Origin: Datisca glomerata
Lineage: Eukaryota > Streptophyta > Magnoliopsida > Cucurbitales > Datiscaceae
Reading direction: 5' to 3'
DNA length: 64,000 bases
Assembly (NCBI GenBank): GCA_003255025.1
Contig: QANY01002308.1
Span: 62,001 to 126,000, forward strand
Part shown: positions 1-11,539 of the stretch, piece after piece
Position numbering within the stretch: position 1 is the first letter of the stretch
Layout: every line of letters starts with the position of its first letter
Translations under genes and position numbers: made by a program
The notes under the pieces: generated by a model
What the model saw: only the letters and a program-made list of their open reading frames with translations
What the model was told of the DNA's origin: nothing
The model's database searches: none

Positions 1-59
1 AATTTAACCTTGTATTTAAGAAAGAACCGCATCTGCATGGACGAAATCATGTTTTTAAA

Positions 60-389
60 TTAGCGATTTCGTCCAATCAAGAAATTGGCTAATAAAGAGG
101 CAGTCTGTTGGGCCATAGAATCGGGCTGGACTAGTGGCTTCTTCTCACTGATTCTAAGCAGGCTCTTGAGGAGATTAAATCCAATATTAATCCTGTTTGG
201 AGATTGCTTGACCTTATTAATGAAGTCCATAAGCTTCTTTTTTGTTAAAATTTTAATTTTGTATTAGCTTGGGTTATTAGAGAGTTGAATGCTACTATTG
301 ATATTGTTGCGAAGGACAGTCTTGGTCAGGGTAGTATTAGTTTTTATAATTCTCATTGCTTAAGCTCTATTATTAGCTTATGTGAGTAA
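60..389 (+). pseudogene. RNase H-like (RVT_3) remnant, probable LINE 3' end
   Basis: The reading shows an acidic-Ser-Lys-Gln-Ala motif (TDSKQALEEIKS) followed by a segment ending in RELNATIDIVAKDSLGQ. This is the pattern of the plant RVT_3 RNase H-like domain found at the 3' end of many non-LTR retrotransposons and in some host-derived copies. The fragment is broken: the upstream part (AVCWAIESGW) is in another frame, and a TAA interrupts the domain at 246-248. The frame closes at TAA 387-389. About 80 bp further on is a run of 11 A (about 467-477), which fits a LINE poly(A) tail. The 5' part lies outside the window. A stand-alone RNase H-like pseudogene is the alternative. Confidence 0.55.
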
Positions 390-465
390 GAGTACAATCT
401 TGTAAAATGTATGTTTAAGCCTCCTTAATTCTTGTATTTTAATGAGTATTTGGTTCTGGTTTTGA

Positions 466-490
466 CAAAAAAAAAAAGAAGAAAGAAATT
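466..490 (+). repeat. A-rich tract, candidate LINE poly(A) tail
   Basis: An uninterrupted A run followed by purine-only sequence lies downstream of the RNase H remnant and directly before the plastid-derived block. It is read as the 3' tail of the LINE remnant. It could also be a chance A-rich junction used in plastid DNA integration. Confidence 0.4.
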
Positions 491-504
491 AGTCTCTTGA
501 AGAG

Positions 505-850
505 ACAATGTCCAAAAAAAATTAAAAATTGGATTTATGTCCAATGGATCACGCATGCCGAGAAAAAGTATTTTGTTTTGGTTCGATCTGTAATTCTATA
601 TAAAATAACGGACGGTATAAATTTAGTAACATTTTTCCCACAAGATCTGCTGCAAGAAAGGGATAATCTGGAGCTTAGAGTTGTCAATTATATCCTTTAT
701 GGAAATGGCAAACCACTTCGGGGAATTTCTGGCACAAGTATTCAATTAGTTTGGACTTGTTTAGTGTTGAATTGGGACCAAGATAAAAAAGTTCTTCCAT
801 CGAAGAAGCCCCCGCTTCCTTTGTTGAAGTAAGTAATGGTTTGTTCTGGA
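505..850 (+). pseudogene. rpoC2: Nuclear plastid DNA (NUPT): rpoC2 fragment
   Basis: The translation matches the C-terminal half of the plastid RNA polymerase beta'' subunit as I remember it. Motifs include [45 protein letters not shown] and [11 protein letters not shown]. rpoC2 is a plastid gene, so a short isolated piece here is a nuclear transfer. The frame is open from 497 to 832, but a one-base loss in the A run near 785-790 shifts it relative to rpoC2: the expected Ser-Ser-Ser-Ile-Glu-Glu stretch is read only in the next frame. After about 850 the similarity is lost. No expression or function is implied. Confidence 0.85.
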
Positions 851-1708
851 TATCTTCTCTTCAAAAAGATGATTTCATTCATTCGTAAGAAAGATTTGGC
901 AAAAAAAAGGTTTAGAAAGCAAGAGTATTTTTGTCTGTTTGGGAAGTTCGGATTTGGAACATCTCCTGTCAACATGAGAAGTCAGATTTGGACCGTTGTT
1001 TTTTCGTTCAACGGCTAATATACGTTCTTCATGAGAATCGGGAAAAACAAAATAAAAATGTATGCTTTTTTTAACTTTTTAGACATGATCTAGATTTAAG
1101 GATTGGCTCAAATCAAAATGATTTTTATCTTGCTCAGCCAAACATGAAAAAAACTAGATTGCAAGTTCTATCTTTAGCCTTTTTTTCTATATAATCATAC
1201 TTCATTAGGAAAGAGATACATAACAACCGAGAAATCTGTCACATTGTAAAACATCTTCGTCAAAGTAGGATATTCAATAAAAGAAGCCGTTTGATTAAGA
1301 GTTAGATAATTTAGCTAAGTGAGCATCCTCAATTACAGGACAAAAAACCTTAACATCTAAGGACTTCCAGACCAGAAGTTTGTCGTTTATGTGTTCATTC
1401 TTTTTTGAATGACTTTAGGGTGATCAGATAATTGAGCAACTTTTAAGTGATCAAGTGATGAGTCAATTATTTAAAGTTGGTGTTTTGTGACTCATTAAAT
1501 GAATGAACAAATTAACCTATGAATGACCGTCACAATACTTGATTACTTAAAACTCTGTCAATTACTTAGTCGGTGTAAAAATACTCTTTTTCTTTTGCGG
1601 CATGTAGAACTAAGATATTAGGGTTTTCTAAACCAAATTCAATTTTTTTGGAATTTGAGACATGTTAAAAGATAAGTTTAAGGTAATTTCAAAAATCAAA
1701 TTATGACT
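851..1708. other. Unassigned AT-rich sequence
   Basis: There is no convincing gene. Short open frames at 836-1018 do not resemble a known family to me. They may be a rearranged continuation of the plastid-derived block, since the frame is lysine/arginine rich, but this could not be established. Confidence 0.4.
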
Positions 1709-2006
1709 CTAATAGGAGGGTAGCAAAAGTGTATTTAAAATATATTGTTAAGGAGCTAAGGGGGTGTGACCGTGATGTCACATAATTGCATTTACATGTG
1801 TGATCTAGTCATAAGAAATGATAAATTTAGCCTGGGAATGTGGAAGTTGAGATCTCAAAGGTTAAGGATGAATACTTTGAGTCAACCCATGGAAGGTAAC
1901 AAAATGCTATCGGAAGAGGAATTGAATTCTCCAAGTTTAGTAAGTAGAAAAATACCAAATGAAGCAAAAGTGTCAAAAGTCCTTGCAATGAAAGGGAATG
2001 CCTCTA

Positions 2007-2018
2007 TTTATAGAGAAG
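2007..2018 (-). promoter_or_regulatory. Candidate TATA box in the LTR
   Basis: On the minus strand the sequence reads CTATAAATAGAG, a strong plant TATA match. It sits in the part of the left LTR that is missing from the right (5') LTR. Confidence 0.4.
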
Positions 2019-2962
2019 CTTCCAACGGAGGGTCCGCTCCAATTAATCTCTTAACTAATTGACAATGGACCCTATGTAATGACACCCCAGCAAGCTCGTT
2101 AAGGTGGCAACGTCTAGTCATCGTTTGTTATAACAATAACCTCATGGGCCACGATATATATGATGAAGATTCTCATGTACACTACATTTCATATTGTGCC
2201 ATGTGCCAGACCATGAATTCAAGAGGGAAGAACACGGAGAGCGCGTTGCATCGATAAGATAGGTGATATTCGTTTGAGACCCCTCCTGAGGGATGTCCTA
2301 ACAACTAAGTCTCTTCCCGCAATGGGAAGACAACACATCAACAGCCCTCAAAGAGGCCCTACTGGTGAAGGGATATCTCTTCCAATACAACGAACCTCAT
2401 CTAAATCCTACCAGACTACAACCCCTAGAAATGTTCCCAAACAAGTGATCCACTTTAGTCTTTGTCACTTGACTTAGTAGTTATAATGATATGAATAAAT
2501 ACATAGAAAGAATAAATAATACAAGATACACTTTATGTCGGTTTGTCGCTGGCGTGGATCGAGCAATCTAGTTGAAAAGTCAAAGCTGACACTTAACAAT
2601 AATTTATAGGAGCGACATGTGCCCCGTTGGCAAGTCGAAGTCATAGCGGTCAACCATGTGAATCACGAGGGGTGCACCCATGTACATTACCCCCATGTGC
2701 AAGTTTAGACGCATAACAATTGAACTTGTACATAGTCTCGACATGTGTTGTAATCTTTCTTGATGAGCCACCGAATTGTGAGATATTCAACTTTGATGAT
2801 GGATATTTCTTCACTGAATCAGTCGTGTAAGGTCATATTTGTTGCTATAGTCCCCAGCTAGATGTGATGATGTAAGAGATGCAAGAAGTAGTTGGCTACG
2901 GTGGACCTCTCTCAATAAAGAGTCTGATCATGGTGGCATTCTTCGAAGAATGACTAGATGAA

Positions 2963-3083
2963 ATATGTATGTATGTAAGTATGTATGTAAGTATGTATGT
3001 AAGTATGTATGTAAGTACGTATGTATGTATGTAAGTATGTATGCATGTATGCATGCATGTATGTATGTATGTATGTATGTATG
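2963..3083. repeat. (ATGT)n / (AAGT) microsatellite
   Basis: The repeats are ATGT with interspersed AAGT. It lies inside the left LTR at the same place where the right LTR carries a different (AC)n(AT)n repeat (10845-10870). Confidence 0.95.
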
Positions 3084-3256
3084 TTCAATGTTAGCATGAA
3101 AGAGTGTACGTGATAATGTATGTACCATATGCATGTTCATAATGTGTGTTCAAATACCCGTGTATCATGCTATGTGAATAGAGCCAAGCGATATTCTCTA
3201 ACTATCTCATGCTCATATATGATAGATAAAACTCAATGGTGTGTTCATATTCAACA

Positions 3257-6200
3257 TTACTAGAGATATTTTATCAAAGTCAAGAATAAACGTACATCAC
3301 TTTCTAATGTTAATGATGTAGAGTAACTGAGAAAACTAACCAGGGTGGAACTCATCGAGAAATGGCTCGGTACTCATTTCAGGAGCATATGCCATAATGC
3401 TTAATGAGAAACATGAACTTTAAAATATGACGTTAGTACAATTAGCTATGTATGATAATAGTTGTAACAAGTGCATGTTTGCAATATTTTTACATTTCCA
3501 TGTGGTATAATGATTGATAGAATTAATTAGGTATACATCATGGCCAATTTACTTACGTGTGAATGATAATGTTTGATAATGTGTTTATAACCTCTACTAG
3601 TAGAGATAAAATCACATCCAGTGATGTCATTTAGAAGGTTTTCCAAATACGTAAGCATAGATGCACATTCAATGATAAAGATAATAGTATGGGTGAAACT
3701 TCCCAAAGCAAACAAAAAACTATTACCTAAAGTGTCTTACTTAGACGATTCACCCTTTGAAGGCGCATATACGTAAAAACTTATATGATACTGCCTAAGA
3801 AGGTGCATATATACATGATAATATAATGAAATTGCCTACGAAGGCACATATATTTGTGAACATTTAAACCACCCGTCATGGGCACACTTGGAGAATCATA
3901 GATACATTTTCATGTGTTGGCATAACAATGAAATGTCTACCAACTTATTTAAAGTTTTAGCAAAGTATCTCCTTTTAATAAATCATGTTTCAACGGACAA
4001 GCTCCACTTTTGGAGGAGAAATCGTGACAGCGGCTAAGTTCTGACTTTACATGCTTAGTCATAAGTCACCCTTCATGGTAATTTTGTCATTACCCAGGGT
4101 GCACTTAGCAATGAATCGTCAACTTGTTTGTTAAGGTGATTTTATCATCACCGAGGCAACAATTGACCTGAAATACTTTGCTTGAGGTACCAGACATGAT
4201 TATTTCCTGTTACTATGGGTGTGCAGAACTATCATAAAAAACATTTCCTTTAAGTGGTATTGTAGACTCATTTAAAGGCAGTCGAAAGCCCTTTTCATAA
4301 TGATCTCTGAGGAACCCTCATGTGCTTTGAATCCCATATAACAACAAATCTTTTTGAGGAATCCAGAAAATTATCAAGGACAATACTAAGGTATACGAGT
4401 AAGGCGATGCTTTGGATGATGAAAGTTCGACTAATTAATATGCCTCATATACTTTCCGCTCTTATGGCTTATCAATGTTTACTATCATGAAAGTGTCATC
4501 ATATTATCTCTGTTCTAATTTGTTCAAACTCAAATTAGCCCCCTGTACAAGTTTAGTGCGTAGCAACTAAAGTTGTACATATTTTTTATGCGCTCCAATG
4601 AGGTTACTTGATGAATGCCCCTCAAATCTTGAGAAGTACAGTTGTGATAGCATATGTTCAAATTATTGTTTTCATTATTTGAGCGGCCACATATGTATTA
4701 TTTTTGTGATGGCGAAACTTCTCGAATCAAGGAGGAACTCTTTATGTTAGAAATCTATAATATGTTACAATCATGAGAATTTTTTGAACCAAGTAGGAAC
4801 ATGATGCGGCTTATTTGGTGTACAGATACAATGCAGAAGCGTTATTGCATTATTATTGTCACATGCTGCATGTGAGCCATCATCACATTGTCAAACTTCC
4901 CAGTTGTATGTGTTTGAGCCATTTTGTTGCTTCCTTACTCAAATAGAACTTATGTTTGTTTTAATGTCAAATGGCTTCTTTTCAAGATGACGAATAGTCG
5001 CATGTTTGTGATGGAAACTAGACTGGCAACATGACAAAAAGTTACTTTGGCTCCCATATTCTTTGACAATCTGTATTGCTTCATTGATAAAGTTCACCAT
5101 AACTCAAAGTGATTACTGGGATGCCATGAGATTATAATATTTATCAATAATGCATCTTTACATATGTTCATGTCGAGACATCACCTTAGGTGCGTGTTAT
5201 CAAGGATAAAAATTTCACCTTATCCAGAGTTTGATCACTTGACAAGCGTGGTCATGGAGTTGTATAATGATGCTTAAAATAGTAAACTTCCGGATGAGCA
5301 TTAATTGATTTGGGTACATCAAGCATTGTCCTTACATGTCAGAACTTTATGGTTACATGTCGGAGAACCTGTTGCCTGTGTTCGATAGGGATATTGACCT
5401 TGCTGGGAATAAAAAAGTAGTATCACTCAGGTGGAAGAGCAAATCACGGTGGTTATTCTGACCCATTCGACAGCTCTTAACATATCTAAACGCGAAGGAT
5501 GGTAGGCCAATAATCTTTTTGATAGTACACGTTACCAATGAAATAAAGTCGCTTGCAAAACTTGATTTTGATGAATGAGTCTTAAAGTATCTCACATTCC
5601 TGAAATGAAACCTATTGGAGAAATTTGAGTTTGACATTAAAGTGCCAAACCTTCATTGGCTCAGATCTGAAGACACTAGTGGTGATATACATTTTCATAT
5701 GTGACTTGACATTGCGTGCCCCGAAATCCCACTAACAAAGGCAAAGGGGTGGACCTCCAACGAGCATTCTGATATGAATCAAGTAGATCAATTACAATGT
5801 ACTTGATTGTGTTATCTCTACTTTTTTCAAAATTAAAATTTTGTAGTCTTCTCAAATTTGCTTGATTTTTTTGGCCATGTAGTTGATCATCTTTTGCTAT
5901 TTTATGAATAATTATTTTGAGTACACCATTTTGTACGTGCGCATTCTCCCCTCCTTGGATGCACCTAGAGTGAGTTTAGATCTGAGTCACACCTCATGGT
6001 AATTTTGTCTTAACCATGGGTTGGAATCACATGTGTTATCATAAACCACTATCGCATGGAAACTATCATACGAAGGTATGGTGGTGTGAAACAATAGTCG
6101 TGAGAGATGTCATTGATATAGGTGAACTAGCGCGAGAGTTTGCTGTCTATTGGCTTGAGGTGTGCTTGCTGATCATGAATATACTAGTGTGAAAGAGTGC

Positions 6201-6419
6201 ATAAGCGTAGTAGATATACCAGTGTGAGGGGGTACGCTACATGCTTCGTGGGAGGTAACATCATGAAAAGTATCAAATGAAATGTCATTACAAAATGCCA
6301 TGGGAGGTATCTTCATATATCACGCCATGGGGTATCGTCTTGATGTATGATAACTACGTCGTAGGTGAGTTGCAAGAGGCTCCTTTATAGGAATATTATG
6401 GGAGGCTCCATCCTGGGTG
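3257..6419. other. Internal non-coding region of the Tat/Ogre-like element
   Basis: No gag, protease, RT or integrase motif was recognised on either strand. The longest open frame (5353-5637, minus, 94 residues) resembles nothing I know and is not proposed as a gene. Weak internal repetition is visible: GCCTACGAAGGCACATATA-like units recur at about 3755-3855. Confidence 0.45.
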
Positions 6420-6615
6420 TGCTATGAGAGCGTAGTGACAAGTATGCTATGACAGCACAGTGGCAAGTGTGCTATGACAATATAGTGACATTCGTGCTAT
6501 AGAAACATAGTTGCACACAATTACAGTTGCGAGCAGTGACATATATATATATATATATATACTATGGTAGCATAGTGGCATGTGTGTTATGGTACCGCAT
6601 TTCAAGTGTGCTATG
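6420..6615. repeat. Minisatellite, ~25-bp units (left part)
   Basis: Imperfect repeats of GTGCTATGACAGCATAGTGG with a variable spacer contain an (AT)n run (6540-6560). The array is interrupted by the solo LTR and continues at 8778. Confidence 0.75.
6611..6615. repeat. Target site duplication CTATG (left) of the solo LTR
   Basis: CTATG precedes the LTR and recurs directly after it at 8778-8782. Confidence 0.8.
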
Positions 6616-8777
6616 TGTTGGAATCGCGGCACGTGTGTAGTGTGGGGGGTTCTAAAATTTTATTGATTTAAAAAGGATTGCGACGCCACAGATCCCAAAA
6701 AATAATTTTGCGAAAAAACTATTTTTCACACGAATCCATTATATATATACATTAAATTAATATACATTCAAAGAAAAGAATTTTTCCTCTTGAAGTCTAT
6801 CAAGCGACCTCGCCATCTTCTAGTAAAAATAACGATCGTTTGATTCCACGATGAACAGACTCTGAGATTCACACTAAAATCTTTCAAACCAATCATCAAA
6901 CACACTAGAATGTATGTCAGCACGTAGTATGAATCAAGAAGAATTTTTTATCTCTAGATGTACTCAACACATGAAATCTAGATATTTGGAGAATGACTTT
7001 TGAAACAAAACTCTGAGAGAAAACTAGAGAATTTGTAGAGCTTTGATTAATAAGTCAGATTCCTCTTTAGGCCAATAGAATATTAGCAATATATAATCTA
7101 GATATTTGGAGGACTTTTGAGACAGAACTCTGATAGAGAATTAGAGAATTCGTAAAACTTTGATTAATCAGTCAGATCCCTCTATAGGCCAATAGAATAT
7201 TATCAATATATATTCTAGGTCAGGCCTCATTAGGTTTATGGTTTCCATAAAATAATAAATTAATTACAAATACGGCACTGCGTTGGCATTGGTGTGTACC
7301 ATGCACTGCAGTGTGCCACGTCAATCCCTGATTCAAAATCAGTAGTTTGCATGTGGCAGTCCGATATGCCACATGGCAATTTTCAAATTTATTATTTAAT
7401 CACATAAATATCTATATATTATTTCAAATAATCATAAATATCAGTTAATTAAAAAATTTACTTATCTGATAAAAACCTAATAGCCAACTTATCTGTTAAT
7501 TCAAAATTAACCAATTAATTTATTCAAAATTAAATTATTATCTCATTAATCTAACTCTATTTAATTTCATAAATCAAATATACTGTCTCATCGATTAATT
7601 TAGAATTAATCGATATATATAGTTAATTAATTGTAATTTTCAAAAATTATAATAATTAATTTAATTAATTAATAACATATAATTATCTCGTAATTATATA
7701 CTTGCCCCGAAAACTTAATTCCTTTTACAAGCTAGTCCTTTTCTTATGCCTTGAAACATTCGCACCATACCTGAGACTGTGTAGTACAGAGATAACTTGG
7801 GAACCATGGACCCATCATTATAAGTTTCAATAAATTAAATTATTAATTAAACTATTTATTTGAATAATCTCATTTATTAGTTTCATTATTATTTCACTAT
7901 AAATATGAAAATTGACTCTTAGTAATTGCAGAATATATTTACAGAGTAATCTCGTGTAGTCCATTGATATAATCACTCTGTGTAGTTCTGTCCTCAAATT
8001 ATTTGATCGTAAATTAGAGCCGATCAAAACTATCATTTTATCATCCTTCTAATTACCTCTTGATCCTTGAGTACCATTAATTTACTAGTGAATGATTAAT
8101 TTATAACTGTATTATAAATTTGAGTTCAATAAGCATTCAGTCCTAGAATTAACACTTAATGGAACCAATATATGATCCATTAGGAAATTCTAAATTGCAA
8201 ATCATGTAGAATCATGTTTCAAGCCATTCATATCACTGAATCTCCAAAACAAAATTCACTAGCATGTTTTGCAAACAAACCTTAACGAGTGAATCAAAAT
8301 ATCTAATAGACATGTATAGAAGTTCATGACTACTCGGGATTTAGACTGATCTATATATGATCATCTGATTGTGTGTATTATTTTTTTATGATAAACGGTA
8401 ACTTAATAAATATATTAATTTACATCGATCATGTCCTATATATTCTAATCATATGAAGTACATTCACTAAGATGTCTATCCACATCAATATTCTGGATCT
8501 AGATCACATGCATTTAAAATACTTAGCGAATCATACTAGCAACCATTCATTAAAAATTTCATACTTTAATATGCTGCGGACTATTTTATTCATTACCTAT
8601 GATCGTAATCCTCTTATACTAATACAAGATCATAGTCTCATTAGAGAATATGTAATTTTTAGATATTTATATTAATTATTCAATAATAATTTAGAGAATA
8701 CATATATAAAAAATGGGATTTTATTAATTTCCAAATAAAATGACTTTCCTCATGCTTTAAGGGCACTATGTCCAACA
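6616..8777 (-). mobile_element. Solo LTR, 2.16 kb
   Basis: It begins TGTTGGAATCG and ends TATGTCCAACA, so the ends are a 7-bp inverted TGTTGGA/TCCAACA. A perfect 5-bp TSD (CTATG) flanks it. Its reverse complement is homologous over its whole length to 12128-14302, where a Met-tRNA primer site follows the LTR; this fixes its orientation as minus. No internal region or second LTR is attached, so it is the product of LTR-LTR recombination. Small open frames inside (7827-8036, 8472-8675) are mirrored in the other copy but look like chance frames in AT-rich DNA. Confidence 0.85.
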
Positions 8778-8955
8778 CTATGACAACGCATTCATAGGCG
8801 TGCTATGACAGCATAGTAGTAGACATGCTATGGCAAGGCAATGCCAGATGTAGAATGGCAGGGCAACCGTAGTTGTGCTATAACAACTCAATTATAAGAG
8901 TGGTGTGGCAGCATAGTCGCATGTGCGATGTGGTAGCATAGTTGCATATTACGTA
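8778..8955. repeat. Minisatellite, ~25-bp units (right part)
   Basis: This continues the GTGCTATGACAGCATAGT repeat after the solo LTR, degrading toward 8955. Confidence 0.7.
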
Positions 8956-10296
8956 CCTCGCAAACAAATATTTTTTAGTGAGAAATGAGTAAATGTGAAA
9001 AGAAGTAAATAATTAAATGAGCATTTTTGAATATACAAGAATTAGAAAACAATATTAAATAAGTGATAAGTTATTAGAATCAATTCAGTCATTAGCATTG
9101 TACATTTGTGATACTACGTTGACGTGATGGGAACCAATATATGCTAGATGTAGTGGCGCGCAAAATGCAATTTTATAGGAGAATATAATTCCCAATATGC
9201 AATGACGCCTAGGAGATTAATCACATTACAAAAAATAGCGTGGTAAAATCATGACGGAATACTGATCGCATAGACTATGTAATGATGTCGGAACTGCGCT
9301 TGGGCGTCGTTGCATGTATACATGCAATGGCACTTGGCGCCATCACATGTGACATACAAAGGCTTTTTCGAATTTTTTTCCCATTTTCAAATACCATTTT
9401 TGATTTTACATTTTTTTTCATAAAGCAATATTTTTTTTACATTATAATTAAAATCATCATGAAAGTGGAGCACCTTGCAACGATCACTCAATAGTTATTA
9501 CGCGATAGTCATCATGTAAGGAAGTTTGTAGCGTTGTTGCAACCATCATGCAATGGTTATTACTAGAAATCATGAGTTGTGACAGCTTGAGAGAAGTTAG
9601 GAATTTTTTACTAGAGCCCATGATATGTTTACGGCCTTTTCTTAATTTGTTGAAGTCATGACTATTCAAGTGAATAGAGTTGTCATAGATAATCTTCTTA
9701 TTGTACTTGAATAACCTCTCTATCCGAAGCATCTTCTACAAGTGCTCATGAGCGAAATATTAGTAAGTGTTGTCACGCATCCCGTGCCCTAGTGGTACTT
9801 GCATAGTAGTAACCGATGAGGTGATGAAAAGAGCAGAGCTGGATGATTTGCTTATGTTCTCATTGCTAGTAGTCGTCACGGGTCTTGCGAAGCCGTTGAT
9901 GATGACTGGCGCAGGGATGATGTAAGTGGTCTAAATTGAGACTTGTGATTGTTCCGAGCTTGTTTGTCGCAGATCATTCCCAATCATATGTAACAAAGAG
10001 TACCCTAGAATTTCATATGAGAGTACCCTAGAAGAACATGTAAGAGTGCTCAACATTCTGCATAATTGAGACTATGGAAATCCTGGTTGAAGCTTGTAAT
10101 CCCTGATATTTTTAGTGTGATTCCTCCCAGGTGTAGTGGTGATTACAATAGTGGCGGCATGCTTATCCTAGGAAGTACTCTCGTCTGTCTTATGAACTAC
10201 CAAGTTTACTAGTAAGCTTGTGTGACTGTCAATACGAGAGGAAGTCTTGGTTGATAATCCACGTCCAGCCATAGTTATAGATGCAATGATAGATCA
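8956..10296. other. Internal/leader region of the Tat/Ogre-like element
   Basis: No convincing coding sequence was seen. Two short frames (9282-9494 and 9484-9732) do not resemble known families. The primer binding site lies at its right end. Confidence 0.4.
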
Positions 10297-10315
10297 CTCC
10301 CCAATGGAGTTGCCA
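10297..10315 (-). other. Primer binding site, tRNA-Arg type
   Basis: On the minus strand it reads TGGCAACTCCATTGGGGA, two bases from the LTR end. This is close to the TGGCGACTCCACTGGGG type used by Tat/Ogre elements. Two of the differences are G-to-A or C-to-T type changes expected of old methylated DNA. Confidence 0.65.
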
Positions 10316-10317
10316 AA

Positions 10318-11071
10318 TGTTCAGAAGCTAAAGGGGTGTGACCGTGATGTCATGTGGATACAATTACAAGTGTGATCTAGTCACAGTAAATGGCAAATAT
10401 AGTCTGGAAACATGGATCGAGCAATCACATTGAAAAGTTAAAATTGACACTTGGCAATAGTTTATAGGAGCGACGTGTGCCACGTTGGTCAGTCGAAGTC
10501 ATAGCGGTCAACCATGTGAATGACGAGGGGTGCACCCATGTACATTAGCCCTATATGCAAGTTCAAATGCATAGCAGTTGAACTTGTACATATTCCCGGT
10601 GTGTGTTGTAAACTTTCTTGATGATTCACTGAATTGTGAGATATTCAACTTTGATGACGAATGTTTCTCCCTTGAATCAGTCGTGTAAGGTCATATTTGT
10701 TGATATAGTCCCAGTTGGATTTCATGTTGTACCAATTACTTTCATTTAGAATCCAGTAAGAGATGCAAGAATTAGTTGGCTATGACAAACCTCTCTTAAT
10801 AAAGAGTGTGATCATGGTGGCATTCACTGAAGAATGACTAGCTGAAACACACACACACACATATATATATTTATACAGTAGCAATGCACAACCTTATGTT
10901 CAATGTTAGCACGAAAGAGTATATGTGATAATATATGTACCAGATGCATGTTGACAATGTGTGTTCAAATACTCGTGTATCATGCCAAGTGAATAGAGCC
11001 AAGCGATATTCTCTAACTATACCATGCTCATATATGATAGAGAAAGCTCAATGATGTGTTCATATTCAACA
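10318..11071 (-). repeat. 5' LTR (right copy) of the Tat/Ogre-like element, internally deleted
   Basis: It is homologous to 1746-1828 and 2556-3256. It lacks the ~720-bp middle that carries the TATA box in the left copy. It carries an (AC)n(AT)n microsatellite where the left copy has (ATGT)n. Confidence 0.65.
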
Positions 11072-11106
11072 TTACTAGGAGGCTGGCAAAACTGTATTTA
11101 AAAATA

Positions 11107-11539
11107 GATCAAATTTGAGTTTAAGAAGGATAACATGAGAGATGAGAGATAACTCAAAAGGTGAGTTCAAAATCAAATTTCATCCTACCAGGGAGCGGAT
11201 ATCACCGAGTTCCATGCTAAATATAACTCTTTTAAAGACCTAGTCATCATCAATATATTTGTGCATCGGATATTATTATCGATATCTTCGTACATCATCA
11301 TAATACTCTAGCGCATTACTATATTTTATTGATGTTTTTATGCATTATTAATATTGATGTCTTCAAGCATTATTAATATTTTCATTTTTGGAAGTGTGAT
11401 GTTAATATTAAAACACATTTTTATGTATTTATCAAGATCGTAAGTCCAATATAAGATTATCGAGATTTTATATTTGACTATTTGTAAGATTCAACCACTT
11501 TACTAAGGAACTCCCTAATGTCGAGCCCTGAAGTGTAAT
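11107..11539. other. Unassigned AT-rich sequence
   Basis: No gene or element was recognised. Short TTATTGATGT-type repetitions occur around 11320-11420. Confidence 0.4.

Larger units (their letters stand above)
1746..3256 (-). repeat. 3' LTR (left copy) of the Tat/Ogre-like element
   Basis: It matches 10318-11071 over its first ~80 bp and again from about 2556 to the end. The central ~720 bp (about 1828-2555) is absent from the right copy. That segment contains CTATTTATAG near 2007, which reads TATAAATA on the element's sense strand and is the likely LTR promoter. An (ATGT)n microsatellite lies at about 2963-3083. Confidence 0.65.
1746..11071 (-). mobile_element. Large non-coding LTR retrotransposon, Tat/Ogre-like (LARD)
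   Basis: Two direct repeats (1746-3256 and 10318-11071) share long stretches; both begin TGTT and end CAACA. Just left of the right repeat is TCCCCAATGGAGTTGCCA, the reverse complement of a tRNA-Arg-type primer binding site as used by Tat/Ogre gypsy elements. The element is therefore on the minus strand, with its 5' LTR on the right. The interior (3257-10296) has no recognisable gag or pol. It contains a minisatellite and a nested solo LTR. Tandem repeats in untranslated regions are known for Tat/Ogre elements. No 5-bp TSD is evident; a longer flank similarity is described under findings. Confidence 0.6.

Noticed and set aside
2928..3140. Minus-strand frame with repeated YIHTYLHTYLHT
   Set aside because: It is a translation of the (ATGT)n microsatellite.
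5353..5637. 94-residue minus-strand frame in the Tat/Ogre-like interior
   Set aside because: No recognisable motif, isolated, and the opposite strand is equally open. Kept only as a note.
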